From: Mycobacterium sp.
Lineage (GTDB): Bacteria > Actinomycetota > Actinomycetes > Mycobacteriales > Mycobacteriaceae
Assembly (NCBI RefSeq): GCF_008709575.1
Contig: NZ_VYIK01000011.1
Location: forward strand, 1-63,884
Direction of reading: 5' to 3'
DNA: 63,884 nt
In this document: positions 22,219 to 31,906 of the stretch, one piece after another
Layout: each line of letters opens with the position of its first letter
Position numbering within the stretch: position 1 is the first letter of the stretch
Program-made: the position numbers and the translations under genes
Notes under the pieces: generated by a model
Database searches by the model: none
The model's input: the letters and a program-made list of their open reading frames with translations, nothing else
What the model was told of the DNA's origin: nothing

Positions 22219-23256
22219 GTGATCTTCGACGCCGTCCTGCTGCTGTCCTTCGGCGGACCCGAGGGCCCCGAGCAGGTGCGGCCGTTCCTGGAAAACGTCA
22301 CCCGCGGTCGTGACGTACCGCCGGAGCGTCTCGACGAGGTCGCCGGACACTACCTGCACTTCGGTGGGGTGTCGCCGATCAACGGCATCAACCGCGCGTT
22401 GACGCAGTCGTTGCGGGCCGAACTCGACTTGCCGGTGTACTTCGGCAACCGCAACTGGTCACCCTACGTCGAAGATACCGTCACCACCATGCGGGACCAG
22501 GGGATTCGTCGGGCCGCGGTATTCGTCACCTCGGCGTGGAGCGGCTATTCGGGCTGTGCTCAATACGTCGAGGACATCGCCCGGGCACGCCGGGCGGCCG
22601 GGGAGTGCGCACCGGAGCTGGTCAAGCTGCGGCCGTACTTCGACCATCCGCTGTTCGTCGAGATGTTCGCCGCCGCCGTCGCCGCCGCTGCCGAGACAGT
22701 GCCCGACGACGCGAGACTGGTTTTCACGGCGCATTCGATTCCGGTGGCCGCCGACCAGGCCCTCGGCCCGAACCTCTACAGCCGCCAAGTCGCTTATGCC
22801 GCAAAGCTTGTCGCAACGGCCGCTGGCTACGCCGACTACGACCTGGCATGGCAGTCACGGTCAGGCCCGCCGCATGTGCGGTGGCTGGAACCCGACGTCG
22901 GCGACCACCTCGCCACCTTGGCTGTTGCCGGCGTCAAGGGCGTCGTCGTCTGCCCGATCGGCTTCGTAGCCGACCACATCGAGGTGGTGTGGGATCTCGA
23001 CCACGAACTGGCATCGCAGGCTGCTGCGGCCGGCGTCGCGTATGCGCGGGCCGCGACGCCCAACGCCGACCGGCGATTTGCCCTGCTGGCCAAAGACCTG
23101 ATCGAGGAACTGCGCGAGGGCCGCGAGCCCACCCGGGTGACCGGCCCCGATGCGGTGCCGGGCTGCGGGGCGAGCCTGAACGGTGCGCCGTGCCGGCCAC
23201 CGCACTGCGTAGCGGAGGTGGTCAGCCCAGCCACGCCGACCGCAGGATCGCGCTGA
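22219..23256 (+). CDS. hemH: Ferrochelatase HemH
   Basis: A 345-residue ferrochelatase inserting Fe2+ into the porphyrin ring (coproporphyrin III in the actinobacterial route). It has the start [18 protein letters not shown], the metal-site histidine in FTAHSIP, the glutamate in [13 protein letters not shown], and C-terminal cysteines (VPGCGAS, CRPPHC) that in actinobacterial enzymes ligate a [2Fe-2S] cluster. GTG at 22219 follows the inhA stop closely, so it belongs to the fabG1-inhA operon. Its last 35 bp overlap the 3' end of the convergent gene. Confidence 0.95.
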   Translation: MIFDAVLLLSFGGPEGPEQVRPFLENVTRGRDVPPERLDEVAGHYLHFGGVSPINGINRALTQSLRAELDLPVYFGNRNWSPYVEDTVTTMRDQGIRRAAVFVTSAWSGYSGCAQYVEDIARARRAAGECAPELVKLRPYFDHPLFVEMFAAAVAAAAETVPDDARLVFTAHSIPVAADQALGPNLYSRQVAYAAKLVATAAGYADYDLAWQSRSGPPHVRWLEPDVGDHLATLAVAGVKGVVVCPIGFVADHIEVVWDLDHELASQAAAAGVAYARAATPNADRRFALLAKDLIEELREGREPTRVTGPDAVPGCGASLNGAPCRPPHCVAEVVSPATPTAGSR

Positions 23257-24058
23257 CCGCAGCGATGCGCGCCGAGCGCACCACCTGCGCCAGCGGGCGC
23301 AAGGTGTCGACGGCGATGTGCGTTGAGCCGGTGCCGACCGTGATGATCGCGTCGACGCGGGCGGCTGTTTCCAATACCCGCACCGCACGCGACGGCGCAT
23401 GTTCGGGAACGCGGTGGCGCCGAGTCATTTCCAGAAGCTGTTCGACACGCCCGCGCGGATCGTCGACGTCGACGCCGGTGGTCCCCGGCCCGATAGCGGT
23501 GAGCGCATCAGCCGCTGACCGCACGGCTAAGCGGAGCTGGTATTCGGTTTCGGCCAGTTCGTGCTGGTCGAGGGCGGGCAACGCGGGCAACGAGTACACG
23601 GTCCACGACAGTGCGCACACGGCGGGCATGCCCGCGGCGTCCTCGGTGTCGCCGTGTCTGAACTCCGGAACCAAACCGACAGCCGTCGCCGCGTCGTCGG
23701 GGCCCGATACGATCACCGCCTCGCCGGCGGCCAGCGCGTCCCGCTCGAACTGGGTTCCGGCTATAAGGCCACGGACATCTCCCGGCACCGGCAACACCAG
23801 GTTGACAGCGGCTGCGGCCAGCGCGGGCTGGATTCCCCGGCCGGCCGCGCTGCGCAGCGTCTGCAACAACCACACCGCGCCGACGTCGTGCACATCCGGC
23901 CACGGCAGCCCCGCGTGACCTGCTGCGACGGCATCATAAGCGGTGACCGATTGCGTTGGCGCCCAAAGTGATAACGCATCAAGAACGTCGTCGGGCGCAG
24001 CTTTGCCGGCAAGCCAGGCGCCGGCCCACACCGACAGCGTCGCGCTGGGACACCACAT
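23222..24058 (-). CDS. Conserved hypothetical protein (Rv1486c-like)
   Basis: A 278-residue cytosolic protein without a recognised domain. It begins [20 protein letters not shown] and is rich in Ala, Val and Asp. It corresponds in place and orientation to Rv1486c, convergent with hemH and divergent from the nfeD-like gene. The frame stays open about 165 codons further upstream, but that part runs antisense to nfeD and has a low-complexity shadow composition, so ATG at 24058 is chosen. No function can be inferred from sequence. Confidence 0.85.
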   Translation of the reverse strand: MWCPSATLSVWAGAWLAGKAAPDDVLDALSLWAPTQSVTAYDAVAAGHAGLPWPDVHDVGAVWLLQTLRSAAGRGIQPALAAAAVNLVLPVPGDVRGLIAGTQFERDALAAGEAVIVSGPDDAATAVGLVPEFRHGDTEDAAGMPAVCALSWTVYSLPALPALDQHELAETEYQLRLAVRSAADALTAIGPGTTGVDVDDPRGRVEQLLEMTRRHRVPEHAPSRAVRVLETAARVDAIITVGTGSTHIAVDTLRPLAQVVRSARIAAVSAILRSAWLG

Positions 24059-24115
24059 GGTCCGCAGTCTAGTTGTCCTTCGTGATCGGGGCCGGGTGCG
24101 CGATATCCTGTCGGC

Positions 24116-24550
24116 ATGTCCGCCGGTCTGATCTGGCTGATCGCCGCAGTGGTGCTGGCCGGTGCGGAGGCGTTGACCGGCACCCTGTTCTTGTTGATGC
24201 TGGGCGGCGGGGCGTTGGCCGCAGCGGTGAGCAGCTGGCTGGTGGGCGGACCGGCCTGGGTCGGCGGCGGGGTTTTTCTCGCGATGTCGGTGCTGCTGCT
24301 GACGGTGGTCCGGCCCGGGCTGCGACGGCGGTTGCCCCCCGCCGCGGGAATGCTGACCGGCGTCGACGCTCTGGAAGGCCAGAGCGCACTCGTTCTCGAC
24401 CGGGTCGCCAGCGACCAGGGGCAGGTCAAGCTCGGCGGGCAGGTATGGACCGCGCGGCCGCTCAACGACACCGACGTCTATCAACCCGGCGAGCGGGTGA
24501 CCGTCATGCACATCGACGGAGCTACCGCGGTGGTCTGGAGAAGCACCTGA
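24116..24550 (+). CDS. NfeD-like membrane protein (Rv1487-like)
   Basis: A 144-residue protein with two to three N-terminal transmembrane helices ([35 protein letters not shown]) and a C-terminal OB-fold NfeD domain ([35 protein letters not shown]). NfeD proteins pair with SPFH/stomatin proteins in membrane microdomains. The SPFH gene starts 15 bp later in the same operon, supporting that partnership. The serine-protease-like domain of long NfeD forms is absent. Confidence 0.92.
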   Translation: MSAGLIWLIAAVVLAGAEALTGTLFLLMLGGGALAAAVSSWLVGGPAWVGGGVFLAMSVLLLTVVRPGLRRRLPPAAGMLTGVDALEGQSALVLDRVASDQGQVKLGGQVWTARPLNDTDVYQPGERVTVMHIDGATAVVWRST

Positions 24551-24564
24551 CAAAAGGAGTTGCT

Positions 24565-25716
24565 GTGGTTGCCGGTGTGGTGTTGTCAGCCGTCCTGGTG
24601 CTGTTCGCGATTGTCGTGGTGGCCAAGTCGGTGGCGCTGATTCCGCAGGCGGAGGCGGCGGTGATCGAGCGGCTGGGCCGCTACAGCCGCACGGTCAGCG
24701 GGCAGTTGACCCTGCTGGTGCCGTTCATCGACCGGATCCGGGCCCGGGTGGACCTGCGCGAGCGGGTGGTGTCCTTCCCGCCGCAGCCGGTGATCACCGA
24801 GGACAATCTGACGCTGGCCATCGACACCGTGGTCTACTTCCAGGTGACCCGACCCCAGGCTGCCGTCTACGAGATCAACAACTACCTCGTGGGTGTCGAG
24901 CAGCTGACCACCACCACGTTGCGCAACGTGGTCGGCGGCATGACCCTCGAGCAGACGTTGACCTCGCGGGACCAGATCAACAACCAACTGCGCGGTGTAC
25001 TCGACGAGGCGACCGGCCGCTGGGGGCTGCGGGTGGCACGGGTTGAACTGCGCAGTATCGACCCACCGCCGTCGATCCAGGCGTCGATGGAAAAACAGAT
25101 GAAGGCCGACCGCGAGAAGCGGGCGATGATCTTGACCGCCGAAGGGCAGCGGGCGTCTGCGATCACGCAGGCCGAGGGCGAAAAACAGGCCCAGATTCTG
25201 GCGGCGGAAGGCGCCAAGCAGGCCGCGATCCTGGCTGCCGAGGCCGACCGGCAGTCGCGGATGTTGCGCGCTCAGGGCGAGCGGGCCGCGGCGTATCTGC
25301 AGGCGCAAGGTCAGGCCAAGGCGATCGAGAAGACGTTTGCCGCGATCAAGGCCGCCCGGCCCACCCCCGAACTGTTGGCCTATCAGTATCTGTTGACGCT
25401 GCCGCAGATCGCGCAGGGGCCGGCCAGCAAGGTCTGGGTGGTGCCCAGCGAGTTCGGTTCGGCGTTGCAGGGCTTTGCCAAACTGCTGGGCGCGCCTGGC
25501 GACGACGGGGTGTTTCGCTATCAGCCGTCGCCGGCGGACGACGACCTGCCCAGGCCCGAGGACGACAGCGACGAGATCGCCGACTGGTTTTCCACCGAGA
25601 CCGATCCGGCCATCGTTGCGGCAGTCACAACGGCAATCGCCAAGGCCGCGGCCGAGGCCGCCAGGCCGGTTGAAGGTGTGATCGCGACGCCGCCGGAGTC
25701 ACATCAACAGGGGTGA
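24565..25716 (+). CDS. SPFH/stomatin-like protein (Rv1488-like)
   Basis: A 383-residue membrane scaffold. It has one N-terminal hydrophobic hairpin (residues 1-25), an SPFH domain ([49 protein letters not shown]) and a long alanine- and glutamate-rich coiled coil (about 190-270: repeats of [18 protein letters not shown] type) for oligomerisation. The C-terminal tail is acidic. GTG at 24565 lies 6 bases after AAAGGAG. With NfeD it probably organises membrane domains or protects membrane proteins. It marks the left border of the accessory island: 25717-25845 is non-coding. Confidence 0.93.
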   Translation: MVAGVVLSAVLVLFAIVVVAKSVALIPQAEAAVIERLGRYSRTVSGQLTLLVPFIDRIRARVDLRERVVSFPPQPVITEDNLTLAIDTVVYFQVTRPQAAVYEINNYLVGVEQLTTTTLRNVVGGMTLEQTLTSRDQINNQLRGVLDEATGRWGLRVARVELRSIDPPPSIQASMEKQMKADREKRAMILTAEGQRASAITQAEGEKQAQILAAEGAKQAAILAAEADRQSRMLRAQGERAAAYLQAQGQAKAIEKTFAAIKAARPTPELLAYQYLLTLPQIAQGPASKVWVVPSEFGSALQGFAKLLGAPGDDGVFRYQPSPADDDLPRPEDDSDEIADWFSTETDPAIVAAVTTAIAKAAAEAARPVEGVIATPPESHQQG

Positions 25717-25845
25717 CGACGGGGTCTTTGCTGCTCGCAAAAACCTCTGCGGCGCTGGCTGCGGTCCGGGCCGGCGACGCGATGGCGTGCAGGAGGACGA
25801 GGTCCGCAAAGTGGGTCGCGTCGGGAGATCAGTGCCGCGAGTGTG

Positions 25846-26271
25846 TCAGCGGCCATGCTTTCTCAACTCGTCGCCGGGGCCGATAACGGTGCAGGCAATC
25901 CCCGGCGCCCCTTGGATTCGTCGATCGAGGGTTACCAACGGTACGGACAAGATCTCTGCCAGAGCCACGTATGCCGCATCGTAGCTCGATAAATCGGCGC
26001 GTAGCTCCCAGACACGGGTCGCCAGCATGTCGTACGGCCACAGCTCGACCGGCAGGTCGAGGAGGTCCGCATGGGCTTGTGCCGCTTGGTCGGAGCCGAT
26101 CGCGTTGTCGAGTGCTGATCGTCTGATGATGTTGGCGCACTCGAAGGGCATCAGTGCCGGCGCGAAAAGCTCTGCGCCGACCAATCGCTGAGCGGCCCAT
26201 TGACCGTTGACCCCGGAATCCAACAGGACCGCGATCACCGCAGATGCGTCGCAGACCACCCGGTCTCTCAC
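25846..26271 (-). CDS. VapC-type PIN-domain toxin
   Basis: A 141-residue PIN-domain ribonuclease. The acidic metal ligands are visible: D in VVCDASAVIAVLLD, E in PFECANIIRR, D in SSYDAAYVALAE and D in LVTLDRRI. VapC toxins cleave tRNA or rRNA when free of antitoxin. Its ATG overlaps the upstream vapB stop by 4 bp (ATGA), the usual coupled arrangement. The RNA target cannot be read from sequence. H37Rv has no toxin pair at this place in the Rv1488-Rv1491c interval. Confidence 0.93.
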   Translation of the reverse strand: MRDRVVCDASAVIAVLLDSGVNGQWAAQRLVGAELFAPALMPFECANIIRRSALDNAIGSDQAAQAHADLLDLPVELWPYDMLATRVWELRADLSSYDAAYVALAEILSVPLVTLDRRIQGAPGIACTVIGPGDELRKHGR

Positions 26272-26501
26272 CGGCGGTCGGCGTCTTTCGCAGCGAGGAT
26301 CGCTCGGACGTCCAGCCGGGCGCCGGTGGTGTTCACTCGTGCGCGGGCACGAGCGATGACGTCTTGAGCGGTCGGCTTCTCCGCTGTTGCGACGAGGACA
26401 CCGCGTAGATATTCCTGCAGCGACTGTCCGGCTCGTGCGGCTCTTGCGGCAAGCTCGTCACGAACGTCGTCCGGGATGTCCCGGATCGTTATCGCTACCA
26501 T
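26268..26501 (-). CDS. VapB-type antitoxin (ribbon-helix-helix)
   Basis: A 77-residue protein. Its N-terminal ribbon-helix-helix (VAITIRDIPDDVRDELAARA, then AGQSLQEYLRGVL) binds DNA as a dimer, and its C-terminal tail (RLDVRAILAAKDADRR) would wrap the toxin. It should neutralise the adjacent VapC and autorepress the operon. The AT-rich sequence just upstream (26500-26530) is the likely promoter/operator. Confidence 0.9.
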   Translation of the reverse strand: MVAITIRDIPDDVRDELAARAARAGQSLQEYLRGVLVATAEKPTAQDVIARARARVNTTGARLDVRAILAAKDADRR

Positions 26502-26536
26502 GATTGCATTTTAGCAGCATTGCAGGCACATCACAG

Positions 26537-27946
26537 CTACGGGTCCTCCTCGTCGCCGAGCAGTTCTTCGGGGTGGTGAATGTGATTGACACGGGGCGAC
26601 CCGGTGCCGTCGGACCAGGCCAGACGACCGTCCTTGGTGACGGTGGTGGTGTATTCGCCCCGGGTTGCCGCGGCATGGTCGGGCGCGCAGCCGAAGAACA
26701 GCTTGTCGGCGTCGGTCGTGCCACCGCGGGCCCAATCGACTGCGTGATGCACTTCAGAGCGATAGCCGGATTCCAGGCAGTCGGGCCGGGTGCAGCCCCG
26801 ATCGCGGGCATAGCAGACGATGCGTTGGTCGATGGTGGCGATGCGTTTGCTGCGGCCAAGATATAGCGGCCGAGCAGAATGGTCTTCGAACACCGCCAGG
26901 TAGTGAATCGAGTCGGCGGCCATCCGGATCAGATCGCGCATGGGCAAACGGCTGCCGCCGCCGGTGTGCGCGGGTGCAGGCATCCCGACACCGGGATCGC
27001 ACATGGCACGGGCGGCTTGATCGAGCTCGCCTAAAGTCGTCGTGACGATCACGGTGACGGGTACGCCGCGGTGAGTGCCGAGCTGTCCCGAGCTGATCCC
27101 ATGACGAAGCGCAAGTTTGAGCGCATCATGGCAGCGCTGTGCCGACGATCTGGTGTCGCGCTCGTCGACCGCGCGGCCCGCGGGCGTCTCGGGTAGGCGG
27201 TGCCCCGGACGCACGGCCGCGGTCACGGCTTCAAGATATGCACGGGCTTCGGGATCCAGAAATCCGCTGATTGGGCTCATGCCGTCGGCGCGTTGCCGAC
27301 CCAGCACCAGGCTGCGCCGCCTGGCGCGGTCTTCGTCGGAGAAATTGCCGTCGGGATTGAGGCAGTCGGCGATCTTGTAGCCGATGGCGGTCACGAATTT
27401 CGCGTCCTGCTTGCCGGCGTAGCCGACCAGTCTGCGCTCGGCATCGTCGCGGTCGGTGGCGCTGACAGCGGCGGGAAGCTGATCGAGGGCCTTGATCACC
27501 GCGGCGATGTGCTCCTCGTCGACGTCACCGGCCTCGACGGCCGCCCCGAGTTCGGGCAGTTCCGGCGGTAACGCCGGCCCGGTGAGGGTGCGGCGCGGCC
27601 GAATCCGGGCCGCGATACGAAACCGACGCCGGATTTCACCGCGAGTGATCCGCAGCCGGGCCCACAGCAGATCACGCACTTTGACCTCGGCAGGCAGTGC
27701 GGGGTCGTCGGGTCCGTCGACCGGATCGGCGATCTCGCCGAACATCCGGTACGACAGACCGCGGTTGGTGCGCAGCTGGGCTTCCAGCCGATCGGCCACC
27801 TCGATGCGAAAAGCGTTGCCCACCAGATCAGTGCAGGTCGCGCGAAGCCTGGCATGCGCGCTGTCGATAAGGTCCAAATCGGCGCGGATACGGGCGCGCG
27901 CGACGTCAGCCGGCAGGAGCTGATCGCGAACGGACATAACGACCAT
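26537..27946 (-). CDS. 13E12-repeat family protein (DUF222 + HNH nuclease)
   Basis: A 469-residue member of the mycobacterial 13E12 family. It has an N-terminal DUF222 helical region (residues 1-300) and a C-terminal HNH-like zinc nuclease motif: RGCTRPDCLESGYRSEVHH, then DWARGGTTDADKLFFGCAPDH. It probably nicks or cuts DNA, but no member's role is firmly known. The start is the ATG at 27946; ATG at 27937 is an alternative. Upstream in-frame ATGs would fall inside the SOS box at 27951-27966. Close placement of a LexA box implies induction by DNA damage, as reported for other 13E12 genes. Confidence 0.88.
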   Translation of the reverse strand: MVVMSVRDQLLPADVARARIRADLDLIDSAHARLRATCTDLVGNAFRIEVADRLEAQLRTNRGLSYRMFGEIADPVDGPDDPALPAEVKVRDLLWARLRITRGEIRRRFRIAARIRPRRTLTGPALPPELPELGAAVEAGDVDEEHIAAVIKALDQLPAAVSATDRDDAERRLVGYAGKQDAKFVTAIGYKIADCLNPDGNFSDEDRARRRSLVLGRQRADGMSPISGFLDPEARAYLEAVTAAVRPGHRLPETPAGRAVDERDTRSSAQRCHDALKLALRHGISSGQLGTHRGVPVTVIVTTTLGELDQAARAMCDPGVGMPAPAHTGGGSRLPMRDLIRMAADSIHYLAVFEDHSARPLYLGRSKRIATIDQRIVCYARDRGCTRPDCLESGYRSEVHHAVDWARGGTTDADKLFFGCAPDHAAATRGEYTTTVTKDGRLAWSDGTGSPRVNHIHHPEELLGDEEDP

Positions 27947-27950
27947 GGTA

Positions 27951-27966
27951 TCGAACATATGTTCGA
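27951..27966 (-). promoter_or_regulatory. LexA SOS box upstream of the 13E12 gene
   Basis: TCGAACATATGTTCGA is a perfect match to the mycobacterial LexA operator TCGAAC-N4-GTTCGA. It lies 4 bp upstream of the chosen start. Tight repression by LexA and induction after DNA damage are expected. Confidence 0.9.
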
Positions 27967-27984
27967 TATGCAAGCCTTCGACAA

Positions 27985-28010
27985 GCATCACGAAAAGTGC
28001 CCGCGAAACA
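27985..28010. repeat. Extra solo copy of the IS terminal repeat
   Basis: GCATCACGAAAAGTGCC followed by CGCGAAAC closely resembles the left terminal repeat of the IS at 28018 (GCATCACGTAAGAATGCC, then CGCGAAAC). The two copies are 34 bp apart and in the same orientation. This extra end may be the scar of an earlier insertion or of a tandem/one-ended event. Confidence 0.65.
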
Positions 28011-28017
28011 CCCTCGG

Positions 28018-29074
28018 TGCATCACGTAAGAATGCCCGCGAAACGGTGACCCTCGACAGGCATGGGAAGTGGGCTGTCAATGTCGTCTGGTGCCGAGATC
28101 ACCGCGAGGTTCGCCAGGGCGTACCTGAAGGCCTCCAAGAAGGGCAGGGGCCAGATTCTGGATCCGGTCAGGTCACCGGCTGGTCGCGAGACAATGCGCG
28201 GCGCCGCTTGAGGTCCGCGGCCCGCACGCCACGGTGAACTCGTCGACGGCCAGGACCGCTACAGCCCCGGTGTGCGTGCTGAGCTGGTGGCGATGAGCGG
28301 CGCCACGATCGACCGCTACCTGCGTACCGCCAAGGCAGGTGAGCAGATCAAGGGCGAATCGACCACCAAGCCCTCTCGGCTGCTGCGGTCGTCGATCACG
28401 ATCCGCAAGGCCACCGACGAGGTCGAGGCCGCGCCGGGATTCTTCGAAGGTGACACCGTCGCGCACTGCGGGCCAACGCTGAAAAGGCGAGTTCGCCCGC
28501 ACGGTCAACTTCACCGACATGCGTATCGGCTGGGTGTTCACCCGCAGTGTGCCCAACAACGCCCATACCCGCATCCTGGGCGCACTGAAGGCAGGGATAC
28601 ATGAAATACCTTACGAGGTAATAGGTTTGGACTTCGACAACGGCAGCGAGTTTTTGAACAAGGCCGTCATCGCCGACGCACCGTGCTCAACCGACTATGG
28701 CGCCGGGTCAACGACCGGCGCAACTACCTGACTCCCACCATCAAACCCATCGGCTACGGCAAGGGTCGCGACGGGCAGCGCCGCCGGCTCTACGACACGC
28801 CCACGACCCCGCCGGACCGCCTGGTTGAAGCCGGGGTCCCCTCGCCGGCCCAGGAAACAGAGCTGTGCGCCTACCTCGACAGCCTCAACCGACCGCGATC
28901 GCCCGCCGGATCGCCGACCTGCAGACCAGCCTGCTCACACTCGCCAAGGACAAGACCCAACAGCTCTACCTCGCCACCACCCCTACCGCCCTACCCGACG
29001 CCAGAGCCGGCATCCGGGTCAAAAACAAGACCGCCAGCTGACCCCCGATCTCGCGGGCATCGTGACGTGATGCA
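28018..29074 (+). mobile_element. Degenerate 1.06-kb insertion sequence with terminal inverted repeats
   Basis: The ends are recognisable. The left end from 28018 reads TGCATCACGTAAGAATGCCC and then GCGA. The right end, ending at 29074 and read on the minus strand, gives TGCATCACGTCACGATGCCC and then GCGA. About 21 of 24 positions match. The transposase inside (28080-29041) is broken. No clear target duplication flanks the element (left ...CCTCGG, right TTACGG...). The ends were found by eye, so the family name is left open. Confidence 0.75.
28080..29041 (+). pseudogene. Broken integrase-core transposase of the 28-kb IS
   Basis: Fragments of one transposase appear in changing frames. The N-terminus is SSGAEITARFARAYLKASKK. 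After a frameshift comes QVTGWSRDNARRRL, then ATIDRYLRTAKAGEQIKGES and EAAPGFFEGDTVAHCGPTLK. After another shift comes FARTVNFTDMRIGWVFTRSV, then IGLDFDNGSEFLN with the integrase aspartates. About 100 residues are missing between NKAVI and LNRLWRRVNDRRNYLTPTIK. The order is that of DDE integrase-core transposases that have a helical N-terminus and the DNGSEF motif. With at least two frameshifts and an internal deletion it cannot be active. Confidence 0.82.
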
Positions 29075-29165
29075 TTACGGCCTTGGATCCTGGTACCGGG
29101 AAGCCGCTCGTACACTCGGTGCGGGAACTGGGCCGGTGTGCCCGCACCGGTGAGGAGGGCAGTCA

Positions 29166-29572
29166 GTGCCGATCTCTACGGCGGCCACCGAGTTGCCGGG
29201 CATCGACTGTCCGATTGTGTCGGCCCCGATGGACGCAGTCGCAGGCGGCCGGTTGGCCGCAGCCGGGTGGCCGGGATTTGATCGGTGGCGGTCCTTCGCG
29301 ACGACCGTTGGCCGGGGCGAAACCCGATGACCTTGTTGTGCAATGCCGGCACTGACGGCTGGAATGGCGCCGAACGCGATCTGCCTGCCGGCACGGAGAT
29401 CGTCAAGCAGTACCACCGAGCAGTCGAAGAAAACGACTACAGCATTGCGAATGTCATCGTGGGTCGGGCCGTCGGCCCGATCCACGATGCGACGTCGGCC
29501 GCTGATATTGTTGTCGCCACCGTAGACGAGTTGGTTGTTCTGCTTGGCAGCGAAAGGCCACGGCGTCGATGA
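29166..29572 (+). pseudogene. Nitronate monooxygenase remnant (internal deletion)
   Basis: The two ends of a 2-nitropropane-dioxygenase/nitronate monooxygenase are joined without the middle. The N-terminal piece after GTG at 29166 reads ELPGIDCPIVSAPMDAVAGG, then RLAAAG and a stop. The C-terminal piece, around 29330-29572, reads IVKQYHRAVEENDYSIANVI followed by VGRAVGPIHDATSAADIV, which matches the family's last helix region. About 200 residues including the FMN site are missing. Its end overlaps the start of the next gene. This and the adjacent dead IS mark a decaying segment. Confidence 0.72.
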
Positions 29573-31173
29573 CCCGCTCATGGTGGGGTTGGGGAAACGT
29601 TGAGGACGCTGTCACTCCCGACGAGCGCAAGGCGCTGATCAAACGGGTCCAGACGTTGCTGCCAAACGCCGATCTCGCTCTGCACCAACCACCGTCGCTG
29701 CAAACTCTCGACGTACGGCCGCCGCGGGTCAGTCCACCGGCGGCGCTGGCTTACTTGGCCTCGATCGACCTGGCAGACCGGGTGCGCCACAGTCATGGAC
29801 AGGCCTATCGCGACGTGGTGCGGTGCCTGATGGGCAGGGTGGACCACGTCGTGGACGCCGTGCTGCGGCCGACCGCAGAACACGAAGTCGTCGACGTGCT
29901 GGACTGGTGCTCCGGCGAGCGGATCGCGGTGATCCCGTTCGGCGGCGGCAGTTCGGTTGTGGGCGGCGTCGAACCTCGTTTCGACGGCGAGTATGCCGGT
30001 GTCGTCGCGCTGGACCTCACCGCCATGAACCGCGTGCTCGACATCGACCGGGTCAGCCGCGCCGCCCGGATTCAGGCCGGCGTGCTCGGCCCCGCACTCG
30101 AGGATCAATTGCGTGGTGACGGTTACACATTGCGGCACTTCCCGCAATCGTTCGAGTTCTCCACCCTCGGGGGATGGCTGGCCACCCGTTCGGGCGGCCA
30201 TTTCGCCACCCTCTACACCCACATCGACGATCTCACCGAATCGTTGCGCGTGGTGACGCCCCGCGGTATCAGCGAGTCCCGGCGCTTACCGGGGTCGGGG
30301 GCCGGTCCGTCGCCGGACCGCATGTTCTTGGGCTCGGAGGGAACGCTCGGGGTGATCACCGAGGCGTGGATGCGGCTTCAGGAGCGGCCGCGGTGGCGGG
30401 CCGGCGCATCGGTGATTTTCGACGACTACGCCGAGGCCGTGGACGCGACGCGGATGGTGGCGCAGGCGGGCCTATTTCCCAGTAACTGCCGACTGCTCGA
30501 CCCGATGGAAGCGATGCTCAACGCCGAAACGACGACGGCGGGCGGGGTATTGGTGCTGGCCTTCGAGTCCGCCGACCACCCGGTCGACGGATGGTTGGCG
30601 CGGGCGGTCGAGATCGTTTCCGATTACGGCGGCACACTGCCCGAGGGCGTGCAATCAAGCGATTCCACCGACGTCAACCCGGTCAGCGGTGCAGCCGATG
30701 CGTGGCGTTCGTCGTTCCTGCGCATGCCCTACCGCCGCGATGCGCTGGCGCAGCATTCGATGATCACCGAGACGTTCGAAACATCTTGCACCTGGGATAC
30801 TTTCGAAACCTTGCATGCCGCGGTCACCGAGGCTGCCGTCGAGGCGATGGCTGCCGTCGGGGTTGCCGGCGTGCTGACCTGCCGATTTACCCACGTCTAT
30901 CCGGATGGTCCGGCACCCTATTTCGGGGTATATGCGGCCGGTCACTGGGGCAAGACGCTGGGGCAGTGGGATGACATCAAAGCGGCGGTGTCACAGGCCG
31001 TGACGGACCACGGCGCCACCATCACCCACCATCACGCGATCGGCCGCGATCACCGGCCCTGGTATGACCGTCAGCGGCCGGAACCATTCGCCGGCGTTCT
31101 GCGAGCAGCCAAACGCGTTCTCGACCCCGCCGGGATACTCAATCCGGGCGTCCTCATCGACCCGGCGGCCTGA
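29569..31173 (+). CDS. FAD-linked oxidase, alkylglycerone-phosphate synthase-like
   Basis: A 534-residue flavoprotein of the VAO/FAD_binding_4 family with an FAD-linked oxidase C-terminal domain. It shows IPFGGGSSVVGGVEP (FAD pyrophosphate loop), HFPQSFEFSTLGGWLATRSGG, GSEGTLGVITEAWMR, and near the C-terminus THHHAIGRDHRPWYDR, the histidine cluster of alkyldihydroxyacetonephosphate synthases. DPAGILNPG ends the domain. It resembles AgpS (Rv3107c). Whether it makes ether lipids or oxidises another hydroxy-acid is not decided by sequence. Its ATG overlaps the pseudogene stop (GATGA). Confidence 0.85.
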   Translation: MTRSWWGWGNVEDAVTPDERKALIKRVQTLLPNADLALHQPPSLQTLDVRPPRVSPPAALAYLASIDLADRVRHSHGQAYRDVVRCLMGRVDHVVDAVLRPTAEHEVVDVLDWCSGERIAVIPFGGGSSVVGGVEPRFDGEYAGVVALDLTAMNRVLDIDRVSRAARIQAGVLGPALEDQLRGDGYTLRHFPQSFEFSTLGGWLATRSGGHFATLYTHIDDLTESLRVVTPRGISESRRLPGSGAGPSPDRMFLGSEGTLGVITEAWMRLQERPRWRAGASVIFDDYAEAVDATRMVAQAGLFPSNCRLLDPMEAMLNAETTTAGGVLVLAFESADHPVDGWLARAVEIVSDYGGTLPEGVQSSDSTDVNPVSGAADAWRSSFLRMPYRRDALAQHSMITETFETSCTWDTFETLHAAVTEAAVEAMAAVGVAGVLTCRFTHVYPDGPAPYFGVYAAGHWGKTLGQWDDIKAAVSQAVTDHGATITHHHAIGRDHRPWYDRQRPEPFAGVLRAAKRVLDPAGILNPGVLIDPAA

Positions 31174-31196
31174 CCTGGCCATCGACTGAAACCGGC

Positions 31197-31829
31197 TCAG
31201 ATCGGAAACAGCGTGCTGAGGAACAGAATTGCCATGCCGGCAGCCATCGCCGGCTGACTCAGGTAGCCCAGCGACTTGTACCAGGCGGCTCCGCGCGGCC
31301 GCTGCGTGAAGGACCGGTAGATCCAGAAAACGGCTGCGATCGCGAAGAAGACGGTCCCGAACCAGTCTACGGCGCTGAACCATCCGGGGGATCCGCTACT
31401 TGACGGCATGTCCATGCCAGCCATAGCCATGCCCGGCATCGGTACACTCGGCTGTGCGAGGTCCCGGGGGCCCGATCCGCCGGTGAGCAGATCACCGTCC
31501 ATCAGGGCATACATCCAGGCCGTTGCCAGCATCATCAGGGCGTTGTATCCATCCTGTAAGCGCGATGCGGCCGTGCGGGCCACCCCGACGGCCATCGTCG
31601 CGAACACGGCCGTCGCCAACAGGAAAAACAGCATCGGTCCCGTCGCCGGCAACTGCGCGCCCTGCGGCCAGACCATGACCACCATTGCCACCGACATGAC
31701 GAAATGCAGCCCGTGGCTGACGACCAGTGTCCAGGGCCCACGGTTGCTGAGGATCGCGTGACCACACTCGGCGGCGGACAGCATGAACAGTCCGGTGACC
31801 ACCCAGCGCAGCAACAGCTCCGAGATCAT
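31197..31829 (-). CDS. DUF5134 membrane protein (Rv0970-like), copper operon
   Basis: A 210-residue integral membrane protein with about five helices. A methionine-rich loop reads VPMPGMAMAGMDMPSS at residues 130-145, typical of extracytoplasmic Cu(I) binding. It follows ctpV by 77 bp and corresponds to Rv0970, the last gene of the M. tuberculosis cso operon. The role is probably copper binding or hand-off at the membrane; no enzyme motif is present. Confidence 0.87.
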   Translation of the reverse strand: MISELLLRWVVTGLFMLSAAECGHAILSNRGPWTLVVSHGLHFVMSVAMVVMVWPQGAQLPATGPMLFFLLATAVFATMAVGVARTAASRLQDGYNALMMLATAWMYALMDGDLLTGGSGPRDLAQPSVPMPGMAMAGMDMPSSSGSPGWFSAVDWFGTVFFAIAAVFWIYRSFTQRPRGAAWYKSLGYLSQPAMAAGMAILFLSTLFPI

Positions 31830-31906
31830 TTGCAGTACTGTGCCTTTCAGCTTGAGTCAGGGTCATGTCGCCCGGGGTCGGCGCTGACCCGATGCGAGCG
31901 CGGGGA

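Noticed and set aside
24059..24553. Upstream extension of the Rv1486c-like frame to about 443 codons
   Set aside because: The extra part is antisense to the nfeD-like gene and lacks homologous character; the ATG at 24058 gives the expected protein.
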